Shown: in pieces, positions 46,343 through 56,266 of the stretch
How positions within the stretch are numbered: position 1 is the stretch's first letter
How the letters are laid out: the number at the start of each line of letters is the position of its first letter
Origin: Rhodopirellula bahusiensis
Lineage (GTDB): Bacteria; Planctomycetota; Planctomycetia; Pirellulales; Pirellulaceae
NCBI RefSeq assembly: GCF_002727185.1
Contig: NZ_NIZW01000015.1
Span: forward strand, 1 to 64,000
Reading direction: 5' to 3'
DNA: 64,000 bases
Made by a program: the position numbers and the translations under genes
The notes under the pieces: generated by a model
The model's input: only the letters and a program-made list of their open reading frames with translations
Told to the model about the DNA's origin: nothing
The model's database searches: none

Positions 46343-47794
46343 TTCTTGTGAAAGGTTGTATTGAGTCCGGATTTGAAGATTGAAGGCGGCCAATCGTTGA
46401 TAGACCAAGGTCATTTGTTCTCGCACCGTTTTGACCTCGCCGTCTGGGAATTGAAGTTCCAGCTCCACTTCCCAATCCAGATCGTGCCCCATCTTTGAAA
46501 CCACCTCCACGAAGTCTTCGGTGAAGCGTTTGCGTGCCGTCGATCCATATTGCTCGTTAGCAAATGACATGATGTCTTGGATTGGGATCCCATCGATTGA
46601 ATTGAGCTGAGCCCAACCGTCCGTCAGACGAATCGTTGGCAGATCGCCTTCCCAACGCACGTCTGAGAACGGAGCCACCTTGGCGTACGTGCCTGCGTTC
46701 ACGGGAGAATCAGCCACAACGACGGCTTCCGTATCAGACGATCCTCCCGATCGCGCGTGCCCGACAAAAGAGAAGACAGCTGCGACAGCCAGGGTGGAAA
46801 TCACGAAGATCAGGATCAGCACCAAGATCGCCGGAGCACCAATCTGCTTTGCAACCGAATCCGTCGGTGGTTTCTCCTTGGAGCGTTTGGAGATGAGGTA
46901 CCAACGTCCGAAGAACATGATTTCAAACGGAATGACAGCGGCGACGACCGACTGAAAGAACACCGGACCGGCTTGCGAAAAACTAAACCGATATCCGCAG
47001 TACCCTCCCACCAAAGTTGGCACCAAAATCATCGCTGCCATCCACCACGAGGGCACGATCCGGTTCCAATTCTCAGACCATGAGCCCCAATCTTGCCCGC
47101 CAGGAATGTCCCCTGACGTTTGTTCGTCCACAACAAGCGACGAGACCAGCTCGACCAGGTCATCGACCTCGCCGCCGTCGCTTGCATCATCACTTTCCAG
47201 GTTTGCCACGATCCTCTGCAAGTGTTCTTGCCGCGGCTGAAGCTGCTCATCGACCGCTTTTTGATTGAGTCGATAAATCTTGCGGTAGAGATAAAAAAGA
47301 AACACCCCGAACGGTGTCGTCACAAGGATGCATCCCCACCAAGTCCCCGTGGTGTTCCATGCGACATGGATGAAGAACGCCATCAGCGAAATGGTGAACG
47401 GAAGCAGGTACCACCAGAAGATGTTCCGTAACAACCAAATTTGATGTTCGACCTGCGTCAGCGATTCTTTTGCGTAAAACAAAAGTGGCTGACCAGGATC
47501 GCTTGGCGCCTTGGGATGCAGCTTGCGATCAATCAGCATGAAGCCAGCGATCCAAAGCAACACCGGAACAGTCAACCACCACGACCAAGGCAACGACATG
47601 CCGATGCCCATGGCCAACCAGATCGGAATCATCAGCAGTGACACGCCGACTTCACGCACATCTCGCCAGAAGATGATGTTGCGAAATTGGTCATGCGACT
47701 GCTGGACCTGTTGCGACAGCAACTCGGCATCGAATGTCACTTTCAACTCCGATGCATCGGCCTTCCAAGCTCTTTGAAACTTATCAAGATTCAT
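46322..47794 (-). CDS. Membrane protein of unknown function, coupled to an ECF sigma factor
   Basis: 490 residues, ATG start overlapping the upstream sigma-factor stop by 11 nt, so translation is coupled. The N-terminal 45 residues are helical and cytosolic (NLDKFQRAWKADASELKVTF). Then about four membrane segments (SLLMIPIWLAMGIGMSLPW, VPVLLWIAGFMLI, WWYLLPFTISLMAFFI, WGCILVTTPFGVFLFYL), a cytosolic loop of about 90 residues, and three more hydrophobic segments. The C-terminus (about 370-490) is extracytoplasmic with WEVELELQFPDGEVKT. Position suggests an anti-sigma factor or sensor, but no zinc anti-sigma HxxxCxxC motif is visible. Confidence 0.75.
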   Translation of the reverse strand: MNLDKFQRAWKADASELKVTFDAELLSQQVQQSHDQFRNIIFWRDVREVGVSLLMIPIWLAMGIGMSLPWSWWLTVPVLLWIAGFMLIDRKLHPKAPSDPGQPLLFYAKESLTQVEHQIWLLRNIFWWYLLPFTISLMAFFIHVAWNTTGTWWGCILVTTPFGVFLFYLYRKIYRLNQKAVDEQLQPRQEHLQRIVANLESDDASDGGEVDDLVELVSSLVVDEQTSGDIPGGQDWGSWSENWNRIVPSWWMAAMILVPTLVGGYCGYRFSFSQAGPVFFQSVVAAVIPFEIMFFGRWYLISKRSKEKPPTDSVAKQIGAPAILVLILIFVISTLAVAAVFSFVGHARSGGSSDTEAVVVADSPVNAGTYAKVAPFSDVRWEGDLPTIRLTDGWAQLNSIDGIPIQDIMSFANEQYGSTARKRFTEDFVEVVSKMGHDLDWEVELELQFPDGEVKTVREQMTLVYQRLAAFNLQIRTQYNLSQEEPDATE

Positions 47795-48401
47795 GGTGCT
47801 GGGCCTCCGCGACTTCGACGTTCAGCAATTCGGCGAGTGCTTTCTTTGCACGACCGAGTCTCACTCCGACATTGCTCTCAGATATCCCCAGCACGCCGGC
47901 CATTTCGCGGTAGGACAATTCGTCCAAGTACAGCAGCACCAACGCGACATCGGATTTCGGCAACTGATGAATGGCCTTGTACAGTTGCTCCAGCGTTTCA
48001 CGCTGCTCAGCGTGTTGGCTGGAATCGATTGATTCGGATGGAATGGTTTGCACTTCGAGCAATGGTTGCTGACACGTCCTTCGACGTTGATCCTTGCGTC
48101 GCCAATTCATCGCAGTATGCAGTGCGACGCGATAAAACCATGTTGCCGGACTGGCTTGCCCCTGAAAACGAGGCAACGAATGCCATGCCTGAAGCAAGAT
48201 TTCTTGAGCGAGATCCTGGCTTTCTTCACTGCCAAGCGTGTAAGCACGCGCTACCTGAACGACCGAAGCTTTGTGCCTCTCCAGCCAATCAATGAATAGC
48301 GATTTGGCATCCTCTTCTTGCACCAGTAGCTCTCGCTCAGGGGATCCGTAAGAAGTCTCTCTATTTGTGTTGGTACCGCTGGCAGCGATCCCATTACACA
48401 A
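47784..48401 (-). CDS. ECF-family RNA polymerase sigma factor
   Basis: 205 residues from a TTG at 48401; a GTG at 48323 (VQEEDAKSLFIDWL) gives 179 residues and is equally plausible. Sigma region 2: DLAQEILLQAWHSLPRFQG with ATWFYRVALHTAMNWRRKDQRR; region 4: LPKSDVALVLLYLDELSYREMAGVLGI, SESNVGVRLGRAKKAL, a helix-turn-helix. Directs RNA polymerase to stress or surface genes in response to a signal. Followed immediately by a membrane protein (11-nt overlap), and preceded by a kinase-like gene 113 bp upstream on the same strand. Confidence 0.92.
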   Translation of the reverse strand: MCNGIAASGTNTNRETSYGSPERELLVQEEDAKSLFIDWLERHKASVVQVARAYTLGSEESQDLAQEILLQAWHSLPRFQGQASPATWFYRVALHTAMNWRRKDQRRRTCQQPLLEVQTIPSESIDSSQHAEQRETLEQLYKAIHQLPKSDVALVLLYLDELSYREMAGVLGISESNVGVRLGRAKKALAELLNVEVAEAQHHES

Positions 48402-48514
48402 AAAGTTTGAAGTTCACGGATAAAGTTGAAAAACCTGCGTGCCCCGGCGAAAAACACCTGCCGGCCTTGAGTGACGTGAGCTTCACCCAGCGCGAGTGGA
48501 TGCAACGAAAGCGG

Positions 48515-51500
48515 TCATGGACTCGCTTGGCGGACAAACTCGGATGGCAATTCGTACTGGCCGTCGGACGCCAAACGTGTCGTGATCAAGATCGCCGATT
48601 TGTCCGGTTTCACCACCCACACCAAAGCCTGCTTGGGATCGTCCGGTCCGGTTGCGGTTCGGTCCGGGTTGGCTCCCAGAACCAAATCCGTCAGCACGGT
48701 TCGCAATGGAACGTCGCTCTTTGCAAAGTCGCGAATCTGTTGGTTCTGGGTGATGCCCATCTTCTGCAAGTCGCCGCCGATGATCTCGATCGGTGGCAGT
48801 TGATTGTCCGACGACAAATCGCGATTGAACTCTTCGGCGATCGTGTCGACCGCGAACTGCAACGACTCTTGGTCGAAGCTGACCGACATCTTCCGGTCAA
48901 GCATCTCATCGATCGACAGTTTGGTTTGGTTGTTCGCCATCGACACGGACACTGGTTGGGTCGTCGTGTTGGTTGCCAGCAACGTTGCCAACGTCAATTG
49001 CGGCAACGCGAGTGGCGGGAGGTACGCGTTCCAAACCACATTTCGGTCCACGCGACCGGCACGCACGTTTTCTTCTGCGAACGCCCACATCGATGGAAGT
49101 CTCGCGGCAAGCAAACGCCACGACGGATCGATGTCCCGCGTCACCAGGAAGTCTTCTGCCCATCGCGGTGCGTTGTCGAGTTGTTCGCGAAGCGGCGTTG
49201 CCAAATCGGTTGGGTTGACGCCGGGTGCCGATGCCAAGCGAACCTCAACGTACGATCCCGCTGGATCAGCCGACGCATCATCGGAAGAATTCTCAGACGT
49301 CGATGCCACCCGAACCAACATACCTCCGCAATCAGCCAGCAGGTTTTGTCGAATCCAGGGAATCAAAGCCGGCGATGTCGCGTCCATCCAACGCCTCGCA
49401 TCACTCACCAGAAAATTGGGCTGGGTCAGAAATGCAATCGCATCATCGGGTCGCGCGGACTGCCACAGCTCTTCCAGTAGTCGAGGCAACACAACCGGCG
49501 CACCGCCCATCTCGGCGACTTCACCGATGCGAGCAATGGAACCGACGGCGAATGCGTCGACCAGATCTTCAGCGGCTTCGGCGGGACGCCCTTTGGACAT
49601 TGGATAGTACGCCAAGGCGTCGCGAGTGTCGCCGGCGTAAATCGTCTCGCCGCCGGGACCACGCGCGGCGGAAGCGTCCCAGGCGTCGAGCAACGTTTCC
49701 AACGACTTCGGCTCGCTCAATCGAATCGCGGCGGCGACTTCGGGCACGCCTTCTTGTCCGGGGAACCAAGCCAATGCGACATGAGAGATTGTGTCGGACG
49801 ACACGCCAGTCCATTGGTTCAACGTCTCCAACCATCCCTGCGTTTCGGGACCGAACAACTCCAAGAGTTGGAGCTGATGAAGTCGCTGCCAATCCATCGT
49901 CACCACCGCCGCTGGACCGGGAGGCAACAAGCCGGTGGCTCGACTGACCTGCTCGCCATCGGCTTGCAAGTCCGGCGGCGCCCACAGCATTTGTTCGTTG
50001 TCGACGACTTGAATGCCGGTGGTGGATGGCTCAGGCCGACGAGCGGGCGAGCGAACAGGCGTCGTTGGTCGGTCGGTGTCGCTCGAAACGCGAGGAATGA
50101 ACTTGGGGACCGGCGGACGGACTCGTTTGGCAATCTCTCGCGGAGTCTTGTCTCGCGTTGCCAACACGACGACCAGCACCAACACAGGAATGCACAACGC
50201 ATAGATCCCGTACCAAGCTTTTTGATTGCGTCGCTTTCGTCGGCGGCGTGTGGGAGCAACTGAGCCAGCAACTGTCTCTTCAGCTTCAGGTTTGATTGGC
50301 GTTGTGGCCGGTTCGCTAGCATCAGTCGTTGACGTCGCAGCGGCAGCTGCCTCCACCACTTCCGTCTTTGCTACTTCTGGTTCCGCGACTCCAGTCTTCA
50401 CGGACGCCGGTTGCTCCTCGTTCTCGGATGGAGTGCTCGGCGTTGGTTCCACTGAACGCTTTGGTTCAGTGGGCGGTTTTTGTGCAGGCACTGGCTTGGA
50501 TGCGTCTGCCGTTTGAGTGGTTTGCTTGGACTCGTTTTTGAGATCCGCTTTGGGCTTGGTCGGCGCAGTCGCTTGCTTGCCTGCCTCAACATTCACTGCC
50601 TTAGCAACCGCTGCCTCAACTACCACAGGCTTGTCCGCGTCGGTCGAGCTTTTAACTGGTGTCTGCTTCTTGATTGCTACCTGTTTCTCAACTGGTACCT
50701 GCTTCTCTACCGGTGCCTGCTTTTTGGCTGGTGGTTGTTTCTCTGAAACTGGCTGCTGGACGGTTGCCTCTTCTGGAGTCGCCGACGCGGCCACCTTCAA
50801 CGCTTGAGCGAACTGGTCGACACTTGCGAACCTGGCGTTTGGATCCTTCGCCAAAGCTGCCGCCAAGACTCGGCACAATGGATCGCCCGTCGCACCTTGC
50901 CCAACCGCGGTAGTCAACTCGGAAGGCAGCGCCGTTCGTGACGGACCTTCAAATGCCGGTCGACCGAATCGCAATTCATATCCCAAGCACCCCAGCGAAA
51001 AGACATCATCGGAAACCGTCAGCGTGTGACCGGCGGAATCAGCGAGCCGTTCTGGAGACCAATTCGATTGGTAATCTGGCGATGACTCGAGCCAAGCATC
51101 TCGATTGAGTTTGCCACCTTGGCCAGCCGCATTTGCCAGCGACGCGAACGGATCTCGGAGCAAACTCCATTGACCCGTTTCACTGATCCAGACGCGATCG
51201 CGATGAACTTCCCCATGCACCATTTTGCCCGAGTGCATCGCGGTCAGCGCGTCGCAAAGCGGGTTCATCCCGGCAACTATCTGTTGGACCGATTTGGGTT
51301 GCTTCGGCGGATCCAAGCATTTCCCAGCCGGCAACGAACTGAACACACCTGCGAAATCGCGACGGCCGCCGATGGGTTCTCCCAGCGGACCGTTTCGCAA
51401 CGGCAAAATCTCGATGGGTTGCAACGACGGATGCGTCAGCTCGGCATGCGAACGCAAATTCTCAGCGGCTTCGGCCGGCAACCCAGCCGGATCGATTTGT

Positions 51501-51859
51501 CGCAACCAACCGGAATTCGGCTTTCCACCAGGTTGCGGAGAGTCGCAAACCACCGTTTGCCAATCAGAGAACGGAAAAGGAGCCGTTTTATCGGCTGCGA
51601 CCAGCGTCAGCGGCGGAATCCGCAGGATCGGCGTGTCAGGGAAATCAGATTCCCACGTGGTATGACGCAACAACCGTGAGACCGGATATTTCGCGACACG
51701 CCCGGTTTTGACCAGCCAAGACGCCAGTGACGCGGGATCCGAAGGCGGTTGTCCCCCGTGATCGTTCGCGAAATCGGCGGCCCAGATTGGTGGGACGGAG
51801 GCGTCGGCGAGTCCGCTTTGGACCATCCGTTTCCAAAAATCAACAAGTTGCAGCGGCAT
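48515..51859 (-). CDS. Transmembrane Ser/Thr pseudokinase
   Basis: 1114 residues, ATG start. Residues about 150-360 follow the eukaryotic-type kinase C-lobe: VHGEVHRDRVWI (about 213) sits where HRDLKPEN is expected, so the catalytic Asp is Glu and the Lys and Asn are lost. RDPFAS replaces DFG; SPERLAD and DDVFSLGCLGYELRFG (APE and F-helix regions) remain. No glycine loop is seen. A Lys/Pro/Gln linker with repeated VEKQ units follows, then a basic stretch and a membrane segment at about 548-566. The large C-terminal part would be exported; its last 130 residues (MSVSFDQESLQFAVDTIAEE onward) resemble STN-like domains of planctomycete surface proteins. Probably a signalling or scaffold protein, not an active kinase. 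Confidence 0.78.
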   Translation of the reverse strand: MPLQLVDFWKRMVQSGLADASVPPIWAADFANDHGGQPPSDPASLASWLVKTGRVAKYPVSRLLRHTTWESDFPDTPILRIPPLTLVAADKTAPFPFSDWQTVVCDSPQPGGKPNSGWLRQIDPAGLPAEAAENLRSHAELTHPSLQPIEILPLRNGPLGEPIGGRRDFAGVFSSLPAGKCLDPPKQPKSVQQIVAGMNPLCDALTAMHSGKMVHGEVHRDRVWISETGQWSLLRDPFASLANAAGQGGKLNRDAWLESSPDYQSNWSPERLADSAGHTLTVSDDVFSLGCLGYELRFGRPAFEGPSRTALPSELTTAVGQGATGDPLCRVLAAALAKDPNARFASVDQFAQALKVAASATPEEATVQQPVSEKQPPAKKQAPVEKQVPVEKQVAIKKQTPVKSSTDADKPVVVEAAVAKAVNVEAGKQATAPTKPKADLKNESKQTTQTADASKPVPAQKPPTEPKRSVEPTPSTPSENEEQPASVKTGVAEPEVAKTEVVEAAAAATSTTDASEPATTPIKPEAEETVAGSVAPTRRRRKRRNQKAWYGIYALCIPVLVLVVVLATRDKTPREIAKRVRPPVPKFIPRVSSDTDRPTTPVRSPARRPEPSTTGIQVVDNEQMLWAPPDLQADGEQVSRATGLLPPGPAAVVTMDWQRLHQLQLLELFGPETQGWLETLNQWTGVSSDTISHVALAWFPGQEGVPEVAAAIRLSEPKSLETLLDAWDASAARGPGGETIYAGDTRDALAYYPMSKGRPAEAAEDLVDAFAVGSIARIGEVAEMGGAPVVLPRLLEELWQSARPDDAIAFLTQPNFLVSDARRWMDATSPALIPWIRQNLLADCGGMLVRVASTSENSSDDASADPAGSYVEVRLASAPGVNPTDLATPLREQLDNAPRWAEDFLVTRDIDPSWRLLAARLPSMWAFAEENVRAGRVDRNVVWNAYLPPLALPQLTLATLLATNTTTQPVSVSMANNQTKLSIDEMLDRKMSVSFDQESLQFAVDTIAEEFNRDLSSDNQLPPIEIIGGDLQKMGITQNQQIRDFAKSDVPLRTVLTDLVLGANPDRTATGPDDPKQALVWVVKPDKSAILITTRLASDGQYELPSEFVRQASP

Positions 51860-52021
51860 GGCGACGAGAAGAAGGTACGGCAGACCGGTTCAACCGGCAT
51901 CACATAGAACTTTGACCTAGTTTATTCTGTCTGTCACGTCGACACCGGATGCCTTTTCGACGAATGTTCTTCGTCCCGATGTTTTTCCAGATTCGCAACC
52001 TTGTAGAACCCCACCGTTGCC

Positions 52022-53545
52022 TTGAATATCGTCTACCTGACGACCGAAGCTGTCCCATTCGCGAAAACCGGTGGATTAGCCGACGTCTGCGGCACGCTGC
52101 CCAAAGTGGTTGCCGCCCAAGGCCACCGCTGTGCGGTCATCATGCCCGCTTTTTCGTCGATCGAACGTTCGTTGCAACCGATCGAAACGACCGACATCAG
52201 CTTCGCGGTCCCAATGTCCGATCAAAAGCTGATTGGATGTCGCCTGCTAAAAAGCCAGCTACCGAAAGATCCCAACGATCCAGAGGATTCGGCCGACGTC
52301 CCGGTTTACTTCATCGACCAACCGCAATACTTCCGGCGACCGTCGTTGTATGGCGACGCAAACGGCGACTACCACGATAACGCCGAACGATTCATCTTTT
52401 ACTGCCGCGCCGCGATCATCGCGATGACGCGACTCGGTTATCCAGTCGATTTGGTGCACTGCAACGACTGGCAATCCGCACTGGTACCAGCATTGATGAA
52501 AGCGGAGTCGGACAAGGCGTCCAAGACTCAGCCCGTCGCGACGATGCTGTCGATCCACAACATGGCGTACCAAGGCAACTTCGGATTCGATGCGTTTCCA
52601 TGGACAGGCCTGAGCTGGGATCACTTCCGACCAGAATCGTTCGAGTACTACAACCAGCTGAACTTTCTCAAAACCGGCGTGGTGACCACCGATGTCGTTT
52701 CGACGGTCAGCCCCACGTACGCTCTCGAGATTCAAACGCCACAATATGGATGCGGTCTGGACTCGATCCTGCAAGGCATTTCGCAACCAGTCGCAGGGAT
52801 CATCAACGGGATCGACACCAGCATTTGGAATCCCGAAACCGATCCGCACCTCAAACGGAACTACAGCGTCACCGATTGGGCCGACGCCAAAATCGACAAC
52901 AAACTCTCCCTGCAGGCCGAAGTGGGATTGCCCCAAGACCCTGACGTTCCATTGCTGGGTTTGATCGGTCGCTTGGCTGATCAAAAGGGCTGGGACCTGA
53001 TTCTTCCGGTGCTGCGTCAACACCTTGCTGAATCGCGTCCGACGCAGTGGGTGGTGCTCGGCAGCGGTGATCCCAAGATCGAAGAACAATTGCGTGAACT
53101 GACCGAGCTGCACCCGGATCAATTGGCAGCGTACATCGGCTTCAGCGATGCACTGGCTCATCGCATCGAAGCGTCCAGCGACATGTTCATCATGCCCAGC
53201 CACTACGAACCCTGCGGGCTGAACCAACTCTATAGCCTTCGCTATGGAACGCCATGCGTTGTGACCAAGACCGGAGGCTTAGCGGACACAATCGTGGATG
53301 CAACTCCGGAGAACGTTGCGGCAAATCTCGCCACTGGCTTTCACTTGAATGACAGCAGCACGGGCGCACTTGACCACGCGATCAACCGGGCTCTGCAGCT
53401 TCGATATCACTCTCCCGAAAAATGGAAAAATCTTGTCGAATTTGGGATGTCGCAGGATTGGACGTGGAGGAAAAGTGCAGACCAATACATTCAGCTTTAT
53501 GCCCGCACAATTTCCCTAAATCGTCGAAGGCGATCGGGAAACTAA
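52022..53545 (+). CDS. glgA: Glycogen (starch) synthase
   Basis: 507 residues from a TTG at 52022. That start gives MNIVYLTTEAVPFAKTGGLADV, which lines up with the GlgA N-terminus and its ADP-glucose-binding KTGG motif at residues 15-18; no nearer ATG fits. Transfers glucose from ADP-glucose to the growing alpha-1,4-glucan. Further family parts: LVHCNDWQSALVP, LSIHNMAYQGNF, INGIDTSIWNPETD and the C-terminal SHYEPCGLNQLYSLRYGTP with TGGLADTI. GT5 family length. The TTG start may lower its translation. Confidence 0.93.
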   Translation: MNIVYLTTEAVPFAKTGGLADVCGTLPKVVAAQGHRCAVIMPAFSSIERSLQPIETTDISFAVPMSDQKLIGCRLLKSQLPKDPNDPEDSADVPVYFIDQPQYFRRPSLYGDANGDYHDNAERFIFYCRAAIIAMTRLGYPVDLVHCNDWQSALVPALMKAESDKASKTQPVATMLSIHNMAYQGNFGFDAFPWTGLSWDHFRPESFEYYNQLNFLKTGVVTTDVVSTVSPTYALEIQTPQYGCGLDSILQGISQPVAGIINGIDTSIWNPETDPHLKRNYSVTDWADAKIDNKLSLQAEVGLPQDPDVPLLGLIGRLADQKGWDLILPVLRQHLAESRPTQWVVLGSGDPKIEEQLRELTELHPDQLAAYIGFSDALAHRIEASSDMFIMPSHYEPCGLNQLYSLRYGTPCVVTKTGGLADTIVDATPENVAANLATGFHLNDSSTGALDHAINRALQLRYHSPEKWKNLVEFGMSQDWTWRKSADQYIQLYARTISLNRRRRSGN

Positions 53546-53683
53546 TCAGAGACCGCCGTTTTCGTGGCGGATGCGCTAGAATGGGGATGCATCTCGATTC
53601 TAGACTGCTACATTGCAGGGACGAATACTGAGCGGGGAGGTGTAACCACTCTGCCGTCGGCCCCACAATCCCGAGTCGAATCG

Positions 53684-55084
53684 ATGAAGACACAACAGTC
53701 AGGAGTCCACATCGATTCGCGGCAGACGTCTTTGAACGAAACCTCCCGGACTGCTGAGCATTCGCGTCCGGCCGAGCAAAGTGGATTGGACACGCAAAGC
53801 GTTACGGATCTGCAAACCGAACGTGACAAAGCCGCCCCCTCTCGCAGCAACTCGCCCGCGGCAAAAACCAAACAAAGTTCTGAATCGACCTACCAACGCG
53901 CCGAGGTTTTAGTCGATCGCTTGGTCGACGCTGAGATCCTGGAACAACCGCATCGGGAAGGCAGTCACGTCGACTTTCCCGATGAGTCACACGTTCAAAC
54001 GGGCCGCTCGCGGCAAGATCCGATTTCGGGCAGTTGGACGATCTTTGCTCCCGGTCGCGCTCGCCGCCCCGATCAATTCAAATCCCATCGACCGAAGCCT
54101 GACGTTTCGATGGATTGCCCATTTTGTCACGGCAACGAACATTTGACCCCCGCATCGGTTTGGTCCGCCAAATTGTCTGAGGACGAAGAAGTCGTTCCGC
54201 AATCAGCCGATTGGACCGTTCGCGTGGTCCCGAATCTGTTCCCGGCCATCAAACCCGAGAGCAAAGTCAAACAAGAACCCGCCAACGAAGAAGGCGAAAA
54301 AGAATCTCGCCTGTCACGGCTGGCTCAATCTTTGTTCGTCGAAGAGGTCGCATCGGGTGGGCACGAGGTCATCATCGAAGCCGCTCGCCACACTCGATCA
54401 CTCAGCGAATTGAACCTGGCTGAAATCGCCCTCGCATTCTCCGCCTACGCGTCCCGGATGCGTCACTGGCGAAAACAACCTGGCATCCAGTTCATCAGCT
54501 TGTTCAAAAACGTTGGCCGCGACGCGGGTGCGTCTTTGCAACACAGCCACAGTCAACTGATCGCGTCCAATCACCTGCCGCATTCCGTTCGCGAGGTGAA
54601 CCGACGCATGCGATTGCACTTCGCGCGGCACGGGCGTTGTTTGCAGTGCGACGTTTTGCAAGCTGAGCTGGAACGCAAAGAAAGAATCATTCACCAGTCG
54701 GATTCGCTGGTCGCATATTGCCCTCACGCCAGCCGATTCCCGTTCCTGATTCGAATCACAACGAAATCACACCTGGGATGCTTCGAAGACCTTTCGGTTT
54801 CGATGAACGAAGAAGTTGCTCGGTTGGTTCTACGGTGCGTTCGTTGGTTAGAAGCGATCATTCCGGGTGTCGCCTACAATATGATGTTGCACACGGCGCC
54901 AGTTGGTGAGCAGAACGACGGCGAAACGCATCACTGGAGTCTTGAATTGGCACCGCGAATTGGGCGGTTGGCCGGTTATGAACTGAGCTCGGGTGGAATG
55001 ATCAATACGGTCTTCCCCGAAGCCGCCGCGGAAGAATTCCGCCATCAAGCACGACGCAGCGACCCGCGACACGCGTTGCGTTAG
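53684..55084 (+). CDS. Galactose-1-phosphate uridylyltransferase-like (HIT superfamily)
   Basis: 466 residues from the ATG at 53684. Residues 1 to about 105 are polar, Ser/Thr/Gln-rich and probably disordered. Then the GalT fold: TIFAPGRARRPDQF, CPFCHG (Cys145, Cys148, a likely metal pair), VVPNLFPAI, GGHEVIIEAARHT, FKNVGRDAGASLQHSHSQ with the catalytic HxHxQ at 287-291, and FLIRITTKSHLGCFED. It would exchange uridylyl (or another nucleotidyl) between sugar phosphates. HSHSQ differs from the E. coli HPHGQ but keeps both His and the Gln. Substrate could be a relative of galactose-1-P. Follows glgA with a 138-bp gap. Confidence 0.84.
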   Translation: MKTQQSGVHIDSRQTSLNETSRTAEHSRPAEQSGLDTQSVTDLQTERDKAAPSRSNSPAAKTKQSSESTYQRAEVLVDRLVDAEILEQPHREGSHVDFPDESHVQTGRSRQDPISGSWTIFAPGRARRPDQFKSHRPKPDVSMDCPFCHGNEHLTPASVWSAKLSEDEEVVPQSADWTVRVVPNLFPAIKPESKVKQEPANEEGEKESRLSRLAQSLFVEEVASGGHEVIIEAARHTRSLSELNLAEIALAFSAYASRMRHWRKQPGIQFISLFKNVGRDAGASLQHSHSQLIASNHLPHSVREVNRRMRLHFARHGRCLQCDVLQAELERKERIIHQSDSLVAYCPHASRFPFLIRITTKSHLGCFEDLSVSMNEEVARLVLRCVRWLEAIIPGVAYNMMLHTAPVGEQNDGETHHWSLELAPRIGRLAGYELSSGGMINTVFPEAAAEEFRHQARRSDPRHALR

Positions 55085-55222
55085 ACGATCATTCGCGGAC
55101 GCGACGATCACTGATCGATCAAAATTCGCCGCGGCGTTCACCGCCCGGGACTGGCTTGCTTGAGATATGATGTGGCTCCGATTGCCTCCACATCCTGTTC
55201 TCTGAATCAAGCTTGAGCCGCC

Positions 55223-56266
55223 ATGAAAAAGCGTTGTTTTGCCGCGACCGCATTCGTATTCGCCGTTTGCCTTCTTCCAGCTCTGACGTCCCTTCACGCG
55301 GCTGATCACCTGGTGTTCGAGCCCGCCGAGGGCACCGCGAATGGCAAACACATTGTGCTGATCTCAGGCGACGAGGAATATCGCTCGGAAGAATCGTGCC
55401 CGATGCTCGGGAAAATCCTCAGCCAAACACACGGCTTCAAGTGCACGGTCTTGTTCGCCATCGACAAAGAATCCGGTAGCATCAACCCTTACCAAATCGA
55501 CAACATCCCCGGCACGGAAGCCCTCAACGATGCCGACCTGATGATCCTGGCAACTCGTTGGCGAGTTCTGCCCGATGATCAACTCGATCCCATTCTGAAA
55601 TTCATCAACGCGGGCAAACCAATCATCGCCTATCGCACCGCGACTCACGCTTTCAAGAGCGGTCACTACGGCGACTACGACTGGGCGAACTTTGGAATCA
55701 ACGTGGTTGGCGAGAACTGGCATTCGCACCACGGCAAACACAAAGTCGAAGGCGGCCGGGCGGTCATCGTGGAAGACAACGCCAACCATCCAATACTCAA
55801 CGACGTCGCCGACATCTACACGCCATCGGACATCTATGGCATTGCCAATCTCGATCAATCCGCCGCTACGGTTTTGCTGCGAGGAATGGTTGTCAAACAC
55901 CTCGACGCCGCCGCTCCTCCGGTGGATGAAAAGAATGATCCAATGATGCCACTGGCTTGGTTGAAATCTTACGAGGCCCCGTCAGGCGAAACCGGACAGT
56001 GCGTGGCCACCACCGCCGGTGCCGCTGTTGATTTCCGCAGCGAAGACCTTCGTCGCTTGATCGTCAACGCCAGCTACTTCCTCACCGGAATGGACGTCCC
56101 AAAATCGGCCGATGTTTCGTTCGTCGATCCATTCGTCCCCTCGTTCTACGGATTCGAAACCGGGGAACTCTATCTCGATCGTGACCTTCGTGTGGAAGAG
56201 TTCGAACTCGGTTCTTCAGCCACCGTCTTCACTCCCAAGGGCACGTTCGCGCCAGTCGCTCATTGA
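55223..56266 (+). CDS. Exported ThuA-like protein
   Basis: 347 residues, ATG start. Signal peptide about 26 residues (FAATAFVFAVCLLPALTSLHA). The body has the ThuA-like glutamine-amidotransferase-type fold: HIVLISGDEEYRSEES, then LMILATRWRVL, KPIIAYRTATHAF and GENWHSHHGKH. ThuA-like domains are common in planctomycetes and lack a proven catalytic activity; some are linked to sugar use. The last 60 residues (FVDPFVPSFYGFETGELYL) are an extra C-terminal part. It stands alone and is convergent with the MFS gene. Confidence 0.82.
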   Translation: MKKRCFAATAFVFAVCLLPALTSLHAADHLVFEPAEGTANGKHIVLISGDEEYRSEESCPMLGKILSQTHGFKCTVLFAIDKESGSINPYQIDNIPGTEALNDADLMILATRWRVLPDDQLDPILKFINAGKPIIAYRTATHAFKSGHYGDYDWANFGINVVGENWHSHHGKHKVEGGRAVIVEDNANHPILNDVADIYTPSDIYGIANLDQSAATVLLRGMVVKHLDAAAPPVDEKNDPMMPLAWLKSYEAPSGETGQCVATTAGAAVDFRSEDLRRLIVNASYFLTGMDVPKSADVSFVDPFVPSFYGFETGELYLDRDLRVEEFELGSSATVFTPKGTFAPVAH

